Notes under the pieces: generated by a model
What the model was told of the DNA's origin: nothing
Databases searched by the model: none
What the model saw: only the letters and a program-made list of their open reading frames with translations
Program-made: the position numbers and the translations under genes
Shown: piece after piece, positions 24,527 through 32,532 of the stretch
Numbering within the stretch: position 1 is the stretch's first letter
Layout of the letters: each line of letters begins with the position of its first letter
DNA from: Nesterenkonia sp.
GTDB taxonomy: Bacteria > Actinomycetota > Actinomycetes > Actinomycetales > Micrococcaceae
DNA length: 64,000 nucleotides
Reading direction: 5' to 3'
Assembly: GCF_029265375.1 (NCBI RefSeq)
Contig: NZ_JAJUJJ010000016.1
Location: forward strand, 1-64,000

Positions 24527-25084
24527 ATGCATGTGATCTTCCGCACCCTGCTGATTCTGCTCAAGGCACGACGCCGCCCCCGGGTTTCGCTGTGGGATTC
24601 CACTGAGATCACGCTGCGGGCTCAGCTGACCGATGTTGATGTCCTGATGCACATCAACAATGGTCAGTACTTCTCCCTGTTTGATCTGGGCCGCTACGAC
24701 CTGATGGCGCGTTCCGGCTTCTGGGCCGCGACGCGGCGGCGCGGCTGGCACCCGGTGGTGCAGGCAGAGCAGGTCACCTTCCGCAAATCGGTGAATTTCT
24801 TCACCAAGTTTCAGATCTGGACCAAGCTCATCGGGGTCGACGACCGCTGCTTCTACATCGAGCACAGGGTGGTGGTCGACGGCGAGATCTATGCCCGCGC
24901 CCACGTGGCAGGCCGGCTCATCGGGCCCGAGGGTCCGGTGCCGATCCAGGACATTCTGGACCTGGCGGCTGAGATCGGACAGCCTGCCCCGGAGAATTTC
25001 CAGGTCAGCGAGGAGCTGAAGCAGTGGCGGTCCGAGTTCGCCCTGCCGGCAGCCCGGCGTCCGGCCCCGCACACCGGGTTCTGA
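24527..25084 (+). CDS. hotdog-fold acyl-CoA thioesterase
   Basis: A 185-residue 4-hydroxybenzoyl-CoA thioesterase-like hotdog protein (THEM6-like branch). The characteristic stretch is TDVDVLMHINNGQYFSLFDLGRYDLM, followed by VQAEQVTFRKSVNFFTKFQIWTKLIGVDDRCFYIEH. The N-terminal 20 residues are basic and hydrophobic. TAGCAT is exactly six bases before the ATG, giving a leaderless promoter. It would release free acid from an acyl-CoA; the substrate is unknown. Confidence 0.85.
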   Translation: MHVIFRTLLILLKARRRPRVSLWDSTEITLRAQLTDVDVLMHINNGQYFSLFDLGRYDLMARSGFWAATRRRGWHPVVQAEQVTFRKSVNFFTKFQIWTKLIGVDDRCFYIEHRVVVDGEIYARAHVAGRLIGPEGPVPIQDILDLAAEIGQPAPENFQVSEELKQWRSEFALPAARRPAPHTGF

Positions 25085-25173
25085 GCCTCCCAGGCGCGTC
25101 TCTGCGCGCGAGGTGTCTACTACTCTGGAGCGAGGGGGCCCTGTCCCGCCCAGGGCCCTGACACCGAGCAAAG

Positions 25174-26850
25174 ATGCGAGCGATGACCCAGCCTTCAGAT
25201 ATCGAGATTGCCAACGCAGCCACCCTCCGGCCGATCACCGAGGTCGCAGCCGACCTCGGACTCCATTCCGGAGAGTACGCCCTCTACGGCGAACACATGG
25301 CCAAGATCGATCCCCAGGTCCTCACCGACCGGCCCCGCGGCGGGAAAGTGGTCCTGATGACCGGAATAAGCCCCACCCCTGCCGGAGAGGGGAAGTCTTC
25401 GATGACCGTGGGGCTGGTCGACGGGCTCAACCGCACCGGCACCAAGGCGGTGGCCGCCCTCCGCGAGCCCTCGCTGGGGCCGGTTTTCGGCATGAAGGGC
25501 GGCGCGACCGGGGGCGGGTATGCCCAGATCGTGCCCATGGACGAGATCAACCTGCACTTCACCGGCGACTTCCACGCCATCACCGCGGCCAACAACCTGC
25601 TCTGCGCAGTGATCGACAATCACATCCACCAGGGCAACCAGCTGGGGATCGATCCGCGCCGGATCCATTTCAAACGTGTCCTGGATATCAATGACCGTGC
25701 ACTCCGCGGCGTCGTCGTCGGCCTCGGCGGCCCCGGCCAGGGGATGCCCCGCGAGGACGGCTTCACCATCACCGTAGCCAGCGAAGTCATGGCCGTACTG
25801 TGCCTGGCTACCAGCCTGCGCGACCTGAAGGAGCGACTGGCCCGGATCACTGTGGCCCACACCTTCGAGCGCACCCCGGTGACCGCCGGAGACCTGGGCA
25901 TGGCCGACCCCATGGCGATTCTGCTCAGACGGGCCATCCAGCCCAACCTGGTCCAGACTCTGGAGGGCAATCCGGCGCTGATCCACGGCGGACCCTTCGC
26001 CAATATCGCCCATGGGTGCAGCTCCGTGCTGGCAACCCAGTCCGCCCAGCGCCTGGCCGACGTCGTGGTCACCGAAGCCGGCTTCGGCGCAGACCTGGGC
26101 GCCGAGAAGTTCCTGGACATCAAAGCCCGCTGGGCTGACTGCTATCCCAGCGCAGTGGTCATCGTCGCCACGGTGCGGGCCCTGAAGCTGCACGGCGGGG
26201 TGGCCCTGGACAACCTGGGGGAGGAGAACGTGGAGGCGCTGCGCGCCGGGCTGGCCAACCTGCAGCGGCACATCGACAATCTGCGCAGCGTCGGGGCCCA
26301 GCCGGTGGTGGCGATCAACGCTTTCGACCGGGACACCCCCGCCGAAACCCAGGCTCTGCAGCAGTGGTGCACCGACTACGGACTGCGTTCTGCTGTGGTC
26401 ACCGCCTGGTCCGAAGGCGGCGCCGGTGCCGAGGCTCTGGCGCAGCAGGTTCAACAAGCGCTGGCCGAGGACCAGCAGATCGGCTCCTTCTACGAGGACC
26501 AGCTCACCCTGGAGGAGAAGATCCGGCTGTTGGTGACCTCCGTCTACGGCGGTGCTGGGGTCGAGTTCGCTCCCGCTGCCCGGCGTCGACTGCGCGAGTA
26601 CGCCGAGGAGGGCTGGGACCGGTTCCCGGTCTGCATGGCGAAGACTCAGTACTCCTTTTCCGACGACCCTGCCAAGGTGGGTGCACCTGAGGGCTTCACC
26701 GTCACAGTCCGTGACCTGGATGTCCGCACCGGAGCCGGCTTCGTCGTCGTGCTCACCGGAAGCATCATGACCATGCCCGGGCTGCCGAAGAAGCCTGCAG
26801 CCATGGGCATGAGAATTTCCGACGACGGAGTGATCAGCGGACTGTCCTGA
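25174..26850 (+). CDS. fhs: formate--tetrahydrofolate ligase
   Basis: A 558-residue ligase that forms 10-formyl-tetrahydrofolate from formate, ATP and THF. The P-loop TPAGEGKSSMTVGL, MKGGATGGGYAQIVPMDEINLHFTGD, HIHQGNQLGIDPRRIHFKRV, RALRGVVVGLGGPGQGMPREDGF and CMAKTQYSFSDDPAK are all family signatures, and the length is normal. The ATG at 25183, three codons in, is an equally good start. It feeds one-carbon units to purine synthesis, whose enzymes are encoded elsewhere in the window. Confidence 0.95.
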   Translation: MRAMTQPSDIEIANAATLRPITEVAADLGLHSGEYALYGEHMAKIDPQVLTDRPRGGKVVLMTGISPTPAGEGKSSMTVGLVDGLNRTGTKAVAALREPSLGPVFGMKGGATGGGYAQIVPMDEINLHFTGDFHAITAANNLLCAVIDNHIHQGNQLGIDPRRIHFKRVLDINDRALRGVVVGLGGPGQGMPREDGFTITVASEVMAVLCLATSLRDLKERLARITVAHTFERTPVTAGDLGMADPMAILLRRAIQPNLVQTLEGNPALIHGGPFANIAHGCSSVLATQSAQRLADVVVTEAGFGADLGAEKFLDIKARWADCYPSAVVIVATVRALKLHGGVALDNLGEENVEALRAGLANLQRHIDNLRSVGAQPVVAINAFDRDTPAETQALQQWCTDYGLRSAVVTAWSEGGAGAEALAQQVQQALAEDQQIGSFYEDQLTLEEKIRLLVTSVYGGAGVEFAPAARRRLREYAEEGWDRFPVCMAKTQYSFSDDPAKVGAPEGFTVTVRDLDVRTGAGFVVVLTGSIMTMPGLPKKPAAMGMRISDDGVISGLS

Positions 26851-26870
26851 GCCTGCGAAGCGGTGCTGCC

Positions 26871-27557
26871 CTAGGCAGGGGTCTTTGCGGTGGCGCCGTC
26901 CTGGTGGACCAGACGGTCCAGCGCCTCCCGCATATGGGACTCCACTGCCTCGACCAGCTCGTCGGCGTCGGCGGCGGCGATAGCCTCAGCAATCCGGTGG
27001 TGCTCCTGCACCTGATCCTCCGGGTCCTGGTAGGTGCCCTGCAGGGCGGTCAGGCACATGCGGGTCTCCACCATCAGGGTCTGGTGCATCCGCTGCAGCC
27101 GGGGGCTTCCGCTGCCTGCCACCAGTGCTGTGTGGAATGCCAGGTCCGCATCGGAGAGGGCGGCCAAGTCGCCGCTGTCTGCCGCGGCCTGCATCTGCTG
27201 GTGCGACTCCCACAGCGGGGCGAGGGCTTCCGGGTCGTTCCGCGCGATCATCAGCCGGCCCGCGGCAGCCTCGATGGCGATGCGCGCCACATAGAGATCC
27301 CGTATGCCGGCGTCGTCGAGCTCCTTGACGAACAGTCCCCGGTGCGGTTCGGCGCGGACCAGTCCCTCCTGGACCAGCCGCTGCATGGCCTCACGCAGCG
27401 GTCCGCGGCTCACCCCGAACTGCTCCGCCAGGGCGGCCTCGGACAGCTGGGTTCCCGGCCCCAGCGAGCCGTACATGATCCCTTCGCGCAGCTGGCGGGT
27501 GATCAGCTCGGCGGTGGATTCGCGGTTGACCCGCTGGAACGGCTGAGGGGCGGACAT
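26871..27557 (-). CDS. GntR-family transcriptional regulator (FCD subfamily)
   Basis: A 228-residue repressor or activator. The winged helix lies at residues 15-80 (AELITRQLREGIMYGSLGPGTQLSEAALAEQFGVSRGPLREAMQRLVQEGLV) and the ligand-binding FCD helical domain after it, with the metal-binding His residues in FHTALVAGSG, EHHRIAEAI and VESHMREAL. The ATG at 27557 has GGGAGAG upstream. It is the last gene of the minus-strand arm of the divergent catabolic cluster. Candidate binding sites sharing TGTTGACAA lie directly upstream of it (27577-27588) and in the divergent promoter region (29325-29336). Confidence 0.9.
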   Translation of the reverse strand: MSAPQPFQRVNRESTAELITRQLREGIMYGSLGPGTQLSEAALAEQFGVSRGPLREAMQRLVQEGLVRAEPHRGLFVKELDDAGIRDLYVARIAIEAAAGRLMIARNDPEALAPLWESHQQMQAAADSGDLAALSDADLAFHTALVAGSGSPRLQRMHQTLMVETRMCLTALQGTYQDPEDQVQEHHRIAEAIAAADADELVEAVESHMREALDRLVHQDGATAKTPA

Positions 27558-27576
27558 CTGACTCTCCCATAGGCGG

Positions 27577-27588
27577 AATGTTGACAAG
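27577..27588. promoter_or_regulatory. candidate GntR operator upstream of its own gene
   Basis: AATGTTGACAAG differs at only two of twelve positions from ATTGTTGACAAT at 29325-29336. It lies 20 bases upstream of the GntR start, between it and the isomerase-like gene. Confidence 0.5.
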
Positions 27589-27594
27589 GGGCGA

Positions 27595-28368
27595 TTATAC
27601 GGTCGCAGGCCCGGAGCGCTGCACCGGCCCCAGCAGCCTTCCCAGGCCGGGAATCTGCGGCAGGTCATGACCTGCCAGGCGCATCCCCTCCCAGACGGTG
27701 ACCTGATTGGCGGTGAGCACCGGCTTGCCCACCGCCTCCTCCAGCTGCTCCACCCGCTGCAGCGAATGCATAGCAGTGTCCGGCACCAGCACCGCCTCTG
27801 CCTCGGGGGAGTCGGCGCTGCGCACCATCTGCACCATCTGGGCCAGACCGAGGTGACCCACCTCCCCAGCGGTGAAGATCCCATGGGAGGTGAAACCGGT
27901 GACCTCGATCCCAGCCTCGGCCAGAAAGGAGCGGAAGTGCTCGGCCAGCTCCGCCGGGTAGGAGGCCGCCACCGCCACCCGCCCGATCCCCAGAGTGCCG
28001 AGAGCGCGCACGAAAGCCAGCGACGTGGAGGAGGCCGGCAGCCCGGTCTCGATTGTCAGCCGGCGCGCCTGCTCCTGCGCCCCCTGCCACCCGAAGACGA
28101 AGCTGCCGGAGGTGCAGGCCCACATGAGGGCGTCAGGAGAATGCTCGGCCAGCAGGCGGGTGCAGGCCTCGCTCAACCGCCGGTGCGCCCCGGTTTCCCG
28201 CAGGGCCTCCGGGGTATGCTCATCGATCCCGATGGTGGAGATCACCACCGGCAGGCGCACCGGCACCGGCGCCGGGCGTGCCGCCAGGACCGCTTCGAGT
28301 CCGGGGTAGTCGTCCTCGGCGGCGTGGCCGGGATAGATGATCCCCACCGTGGAGGCCTGCTCACTCAT
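27595..28368 (-). CDS. Asp/Glu racemase-superfamily protein (maleate isomerase / arylmalonate decarboxylase-like), one cysteine
   Basis: A 257-residue two-lobed protein of the Asp/Glu/hydantoin racemase superfamily. The first-lobe catalytic motif is present as MWACTSGSFVFG. The second-lobe motif, normally with a Cys before TN, reads VLVPDTAMHSL, so the second cysteine is missing. Enzymes with only one cysteine include arylmalonate decarboxylase, although that enzyme keeps the other one, so the activity is open. Its start overlaps the stop of the next upstream gene, its close relative, by four bases (ATGA), suggesting a heteromeric or sequential pair. Part of the GntR cluster. Confidence 0.78.
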   Translation of the reverse strand: MSEQASTVGIIYPGHAAEDDYPGLEAVLAARPAPVPVRLPVVISTIGIDEHTPEALRETGAHRRLSEACTRLLAEHSPDALMWACTSGSFVFGWQGAQEQARRLTIETGLPASSTSLAFVRALGTLGIGRVAVAASYPAELAEHFRSFLAEAGIEVTGFTSHGIFTAGEVGHLGLAQMVQMVRSADSPEAEAVLVPDTAMHSLQRVEQLEEAVGKPVLTANQVTVWEGMRLAGHDLPQIPGLGRLLGPVQRSGPATV

Positions 28369-29285
28369 ACCGTGCGCACCTCTTGCAGTTGGCCGGTGTC
28401 AGAACGGGGCCCGGCACCCGGTCCCACCGGGACGGCGGACCGCAGGGCATCTCCCGGGCCGTAATAGTCGAATCCCAGCTGCCGCAGGGCCGCCCACACA
28501 GTGGCCTGGTTCGCAGAGATCACCGGCTTGCCCAGGTCCTGCTCCAGCTGGTCCAGGATCTCGTAGCTGGGCAGATTCGTGCAGGCCAGCAACACGGCCT
28601 CAGCCTCGGCATGATCCGCCCGGCAGGCCAGTTCACAGGTGGTCTGCCAAGGCACTGTCCAGATCCGACCGCTGAGCCCCAGGTGTACGGTATGGACCAC
28701 CTCCACCCCGGCCTCGGCGAAGAACCGGGCAAACAGTGCCCCGACAGCCTGGTCATAGGGAGTGGCGGCGGCCACCCGATCCGCGCCCAGGGCCCGGACG
28801 GCGTCCAGCAGAGCCCCGGATGTGGTCACCGCAGCCGGTTCGGCAGCGGAGGTGCTCTGCCGCGGCTCAGCTGCCGCCGATGCCGCATCGACGGCGAACG
28901 CCGCCCTGGCGGCCGCTTCGCGGCCCGCTGTGCGAATGGCCTCGGCCAGCCGGCGCTCTCCGGCCAGACCGCGGACGAAGCTGCCGGAGGTGCAGCCATA
29001 GATATAGCCGGCTGGGTCCGTGGCGGAGACCGCACGCACCGCCTCGGTGATCAGCTCCGGCTGTGAAATCTCACGGGCCTGCTCCACGGTGACCGCCAGC
29101 GGCTCGAAGCGGGTGCGGGTAAATAGCAGGTCCAGCTGCTCGAACCCGTAGCCGTCCTGGCTGAAGCGCCGCAGCTCGCGGTCCAAGGCCATGTCATAGG
29201 GCACTACAGCCCCGACCGGGATGGCCAGCGGCGAGCGGTCTGAGGCCTGGTTCGGCGGCAGAGTGCGGGTGGGAACAGGTGCCAT
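28365..29285 (-). CDS. Asp/Glu racemase-superfamily protein (maleate isomerase-like), two cysteines
   Basis: A 306-residue relative of the adjacent protein with both catalytic cysteines: IYGCTSGSFVRG in the first lobe and LLACTNLPSYEILD in the second, the arrangement of maleate cis-trans isomerase and Asp/Glu racemases. It carries an extra Ala-rich insertion between the lobes (about residues 125-155). It is the first gene of the minus-strand arm, next to the divergent promoter region with the GntR site. It likely isomerises or decarboxylates a dicarboxylate-like intermediate. Confidence 0.78.
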   Translation of the reverse strand: MAPVPTRTLPPNQASDRSPLAIPVGAVVPYDMALDRELRRFSQDGYGFEQLDLLFTRTRFEPLAVTVEQAREISQPELITEAVRAVSATDPAGYIYGCTSGSFVRGLAGERRLAEAIRTAGREAAARAAFAVDAASAAAEPRQSTSAAEPAAVTTSGALLDAVRALGADRVAAATPYDQAVGALFARFFAEAGVEVVHTVHLGLSGRIWTVPWQTTCELACRADHAEAEAVLLACTNLPSYEILDQLEQDLGKPVISANQATVWAALRQLGFDYYGPGDALRSAVPVGPGAGPRSDTGQLQEVRTV

Positions 29286-29324
29286 GGGAGACCCCCTGAA
29301 GACGGCATCGAGGAGCCCTGCAGG

Positions 29325-29358
29325 ATTGTTGACAATCTGCAGAGCGTCTCCATAGTGT
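29325..29358 (+). promoter_or_regulatory. GntR-type operator overlapping the promoter of the dehydrogenase-amidase operon
   Basis: ATTGTTGACAAT (29325-29336) is an ATTGT-N2-ACAAT inverted repeat of the FadR/FCD type. It contains the -35 box TTGACA (29329-29334); TAGTGT (29353-29358) lies 18 bp further, and the ATG follows after seven bases. A bound repressor would block the polymerase. Confidence 0.65.
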
Positions 29359-29365
29359 AAACCAC

Positions 29366-30367
29366 ATGTCAGAATCCCGGCCGGTGATATGCGTCCTCTG
29401 CCCCAGCGATCCCGACGCAGCCCTTCCCAGGCCCCCCGGCATCGAGTCGCTCCAGCCGCAGGCAGAGATCCGCTTCACCACCGCCGAAAACCTCGGTGAG
29501 GACATCGCCGGTGCGGACGCACTGTTCCTATGGGACTTCTTCTCCGGGGCGCTGGAGCGGGCCTGGCCCCAGGCGGACCGGCTGCGCTGGATCCACGTGG
29601 CCGCCGCCGGTGTGGACAGCCTGCTCTTCGACCAGCTGCGCGCCTCCGATGTAGTGGTCACCAACGCTCAGGGCATATTCGACCGACCGATCGCTGAGTG
29701 GGTGCTCGGCGCGGTGTTGGCAGAGACCAAGGACTTCGCCGGGAACTACCGGCTGGCCCGCACCAAAACCTGGCACCACCGCGAGACCAAGCGGGCCCAG
29801 GGGGCACAGGCCATTGTCATCGGCACCGGCGCCATCGGCCGCGAGATCGCCCGGCTGCTGAAGGCGGTGGGCATCTCAGTCACCGGAGCCGGACGCACCG
29901 CCCGGGAGGGGGACGAGGACTTCGGCACCGTCGTCGCCTCCGAGCGACTCCCGGAGCATGTCGGCGACTTCGACATCATCGTCAACGCCGCTCCGCTGAC
30001 ACCCGCCACCCGGAACCTCATCGGCCCGGCCACCCTGGCGGCCGTCAAACCCGGCGCGCACTTCATCAACATCGGCCGCGGCGCCTCAGTGGACGAACCG
30101 GCACTGATCGCCGCACTGCAGGAGGGGCCGCTGGGCTTCGCGTCCCTCGACGTCTTCGCCGAGGAGCCGCTGCCGGCCGACTCTCCGCTGTGGGAGCTGG
30201 ACAACGTCATGATCGCTGCCCATATGTCCGGCGACGTCCACGGCTGGCGGCACTCGCTGGCTGAGCTGTTCCTGGACAACGCCCGGCGCTGGCTGGACGG
30301 GGCGGAGCTGGTCAATGTGGTGGATAAGGAAAAGGGCTATGTCCCGGGGAAGGGGAGCCGACCATGA
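29366..30367 (+). CDS. D-isomer-specific 2-hydroxyacid dehydrogenase
   Basis: A 333-residue NAD(P)-dependent dehydrogenase that interconverts a 2-oxoacid and a D-2-hydroxyacid. The Rossmann motif appears as AIVIGTGAIGREIARLLKAVG, the catalytic Arg lies in HFINIGRGASVDEPALI, and the Glu/His relay falls in LDVFAEEPLP and IAAHMSGDVHGW. WIHVAAAGVDSLLFDQL is typical of the GyaR/ghrA-like branch. It is probably leaderless, with the GntR operator over its -35 box. The amidase start overlaps its stop (ATGA), so the plus-strand arm is one operon. Confidence 0.9.
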   Translation: MSESRPVICVLCPSDPDAALPRPPGIESLQPQAEIRFTTAENLGEDIAGADALFLWDFFSGALERAWPQADRLRWIHVAAAGVDSLLFDQLRASDVVVTNAQGIFDRPIAEWVLGAVLAETKDFAGNYRLARTKTWHHRETKRAQGAQAIVIGTGAIGREIARLLKAVGISVTGAGRTAREGDEDFGTVVASERLPEHVGDFDIIVNAAPLTPATRNLIGPATLAAVKPGAHFINIGRGASVDEPALIAALQEGPLGFASLDVFAEEPLPADSPLWELDNVMIAAHMSGDVHGWRHSLAELFLDNARRWLDGAELVNVVDKEKGYVPGKGSRP

Positions 30368-31785
30368 CCGATCTCGCGGACCTGACCGCCGCTGAGCTGC
30401 TGGCCGGATACGACTCAGGGGAGTTCACTCCGGTGGACGCCGTCGAAGCGGTGCTGCAGCGGATCGAAGAGCGCGACGGCGAGCTCAACGCCTTCGTGCT
30501 GGTGGACCCCGAGTCCGCCCGAGCCCAGGCGGAGGCATCAGCGCGCCGCTGGGCCCAGGGCCAGACCCTCGGGCCCGGAGACGGAGTGCCGGCCTCCATC
30601 AAAGACATCTTCCTCACCAAGGGCTGGCCCACCCTGCGCGGCTCGAAACTCATCGACGAGGCCGGGCCCTGGGACACCGACGCTCCCTGTGTGGCGCGGC
30701 TGCGTGAGGCCGGCGCGGTGCTGGTGGGCAAGACGGCAACACCTGAGTTCGCCTGGAAAGGAGTCACCGACTGCCTGCGCTCCGGCGAAACCTCCAACCC
30801 ATGGAACCCCACCACACATGCTGGCGGGTCGTCCGGCGGCTCGGCCGCAGCGGTCGGAGCCGGGATGGGCCCGTGGTCGGTGGGCACCGACGGCGGCGGA
30901 TCGGTCCGCATCCCGGCGTCCTTCACCGGCACCGTGGCGATCAAAGCCACCTACGGCACCGTCCCGATGTACCCGTCGTCGCCCTTCGGCACGCTGGCCC
31001 ACGCGGGACCGATGACCCGCACCGTGGAGGACACCGCCCTGCTGCTGGACATCATCTCCGGCTTCGACTCCCGGGACTGGTCTGCGCTGCCCACCCCGGC
31101 CGGCTCCTTCACCGCCGGGCTGGATGATGGGATCGAGGGGCTGCGCATCGCCTATTCTCCAACCCTCGGGTTCGGGAAGAACGACCCGGAGGTCCAGCGG
31201 CTGGTGGACCAGGCCGTCACCGTCCTGGAGGAGGCAGGCGCCGTCGTCGAGCAGGTCGATCCGCAGATCACCGATCCCGTAGAGCCCTTCCACGTGCTGT
31301 GGTTCACCGGAGCGGCCAAGGTCCTGGAGGTCTTCGGGGAGGAGGCCCTGGGCCAGGTGGACCCCGGGCTTCGCGAAGGTATTGAGAAGTACCGCGACGC
31401 CTCCGCGCTGGACTACCTGACCGCCACCGCAGTGCGCATGGACATGGGAGTGACCATGGGCGCCTTCCACGAGACCTATGACCTGCTGGTGACCCCCACG
31501 ATGCCGATCACGGCCTTCGACTGCACCCGGCAGGCCCCCGAAGGATGGCCCTCTCAGGAGTGGACCTCTTGGACGCCCTACACCTACCCGTTCAATATGA
31601 CCCAGCAGCCGGCCGCCTCGGTGCCCTGCGGTGTGGCGGACAACGGCCTGCCGGTGGGGATCCAGTTTGTGGCTGCCCGCACCCGGGACCGTCTGGTGCT
31701 GCGGGCCGCACGAGCCTATGAGAAGGCCTCGGGCGAGAAGTTCAGCCGGCCGGTGCAGCCGCAGAACGTTCAGCCGGAGAGGTGA
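30364..31785 (+). CDS. amidase (amidase-signature family)
   Basis: A 473-residue amidase-signature hydrolase that splits a carboxamide to acid and ammonia. The Ser-cisSer-Lys triad is visible: the Lys in VPASIKDIFLTKGWPT, and both Ser in HAGGSSGGSAAAVGAGMGPWSVGTDGGGSVRIPASFTG. Length and the TYPFNMTQQPAASVPCG segment are normal. Translationally coupled to the upstream dehydrogenase and to the DUF3830 gene downstream. In this cluster it may open or deamidate the substrate whose acid product is processed by the racemase-type enzymes. Confidence 0.92.
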   Translation: MTDLADLTAAELLAGYDSGEFTPVDAVEAVLQRIEERDGELNAFVLVDPESARAQAEASARRWAQGQTLGPGDGVPASIKDIFLTKGWPTLRGSKLIDEAGPWDTDAPCVARLREAGAVLVGKTATPEFAWKGVTDCLRSGETSNPWNPTTHAGGSSGGSAAAVGAGMGPWSVGTDGGGSVRIPASFTGTVAIKATYGTVPMYPSSPFGTLAHAGPMTRTVEDTALLLDIISGFDSRDWSALPTPAGSFTAGLDDGIEGLRIAYSPTLGFGKNDPEVQRLVDQAVTVLEEAGAVVEQVDPQITDPVEPFHVLWFTGAAKVLEVFGEEALGQVDPGLREGIEKYRDASALDYLTATAVRMDMGVTMGAFHETYDLLVTPTMPITAFDCTRQAPEGWPSQEWTSWTPYTYPFNMTQQPAASVPCGVADNGLPVGIQFVAARTRDRLVLRAARAYEKASGEKFSRPVQPQNVQPER

Positions 31786-31787
31786 GG

Positions 31788-32300
31788 ATGGCCCGCTACA
31801 TCCGCATCACGCTGACCCGGCGCGGCGTCAGCTGCCTGGCCAGAATGCTCGACGAGGCCGCGCCGCGCACCTGCGCCGCCGTCTGGGATGCGCTGCCGCA
31901 GTCCGGGCAGGTCTACCACGGCAAGTACGCCCGCAATGAGATCTACAACCTGGTGCCTGCCTTCGCCGCCGAAGAACCGGGAAAGGAGAACACCACCGTC
32001 ACCCCGATCCCGGGGGACGTGTGCTATTTCGCCTTCGACTCCGACGATCTGGGCAATCCGGCCTACGGCTACGACGCCGCGGCCGACGTCCGGGCCGAGG
32101 AGCCGTCCCAGCGCAAAGCCATTGTGGACCTGGCTGTGTTCTACGGCCGCAATAACCTGCTGATCAACGGTGATCAGGGCTGGGTCCCCGGCAATGTGTT
32201 CGCCACCATCACCGAAGGTCTCGACGAGCTGGCCCAGGCCTGCCAGTCCATCTGGATGGACGGCGCCCGCGGCGAGGTTCTTGAGTTCACCCGCGCCTGA
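31788..32300 (+). CDS. DUF3830 family (cyclophilin-like) protein
   Basis: A 170-residue soluble protein. ARYIRITLTRRGVSCLARMLDEAAPRTC, VWDALPQSGQVYHGKYARNEIY and VTPIPGDVCYFAF match the DUF3830 family as I remember it, which has a cyclophilin-like beta-barrel fold and no known activity. The ATG 31788 has GGAGAGG five bases upstream; a GTG at 31782 overlapping the amidase stop is an alternative. It ends the plus-strand operon and is followed by a hairpin at 32374-32406. Genes of this family recur beside amidases and Asp/Glu-racemase-type enzymes, so it is probably a dedicated part of the pathway. Confidence 0.78.
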   Translation: MARYIRITLTRRGVSCLARMLDEAAPRTCAAVWDALPQSGQVYHGKYARNEIYNLVPAFAAEEPGKENTTVTPIPGDVCYFAFDSDDLGNPAYGYDAAADVRAEEPSQRKAIVDLAVFYGRNNLLINGDQGWVPGNVFATITEGLDELAQACQSIWMDGARGEVLEFTRA

Positions 32301-32373
32301 TCCGCCCAGTGCCGCCCCCGCCTCACCCGGCCAGCCCCAACCCCCGCCTGACCCGTTCAGCGTGTCGGATGGG

Positions 32374-32406
32374 CCCAAACTCGGCCGCATACGGCCTCCA
32401 TTTGGG
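32374..32406 (+). terminator. hairpin after the amidase operon
   Basis: CCCAAA (32374-32379) pairs with TTTGGG (32401-32406), and inside it GGCCG (32383-32387) pairs with CGGCC (32392-32396). ACTTTCCC follows. The flanking bases from 32301 to 32451 hold no gene that I can support. Confidence 0.45.
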
Positions 32407-32451
32407 ACTTTCCCGCACGTGATGGCCCGCTGGTGCGCCGACGGGTGCCGC

Positions 32452-32457
32452 TAGGGT
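32452..32457 (+). promoter_or_regulatory. -10 box of a leaderless promoter (19-residue peptide and YdcF operon)
   Basis: TAGGGT is followed by six bases and the GTG at 32464. Confidence 0.5.
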
Positions 32458-32463
32458 GAAGCT

Positions 32464-32523
32464 GTGATCTCTCTGGCACTGGGCATCATCCTCCTCGCGC
32501 TCTACCGCCTCTACCGAGGGTGA
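32464..32523 (+). CDS. 19-residue membrane peptide upstream of the YdcF gene
   Basis: A GTG-started frame with TGA at 32521-32523. It reads as a hydrophobic stretch (ISLALGIILLALY) followed by RLYRG, a single span with a positive tail. A TAGGGT box six bases before the GTG supports initiation here, and the following gene starts nine bases after its stop with almost no ribosome site of its own. The peptide may be a small membrane protein or a leader whose translation feeds ribosomes into the downstream gene. Too short for family recognition. Confidence 0.5.
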   Translation: MISLALGIILLALYRLYRG

Positions 32524-32532
32524 GATCGGCGG

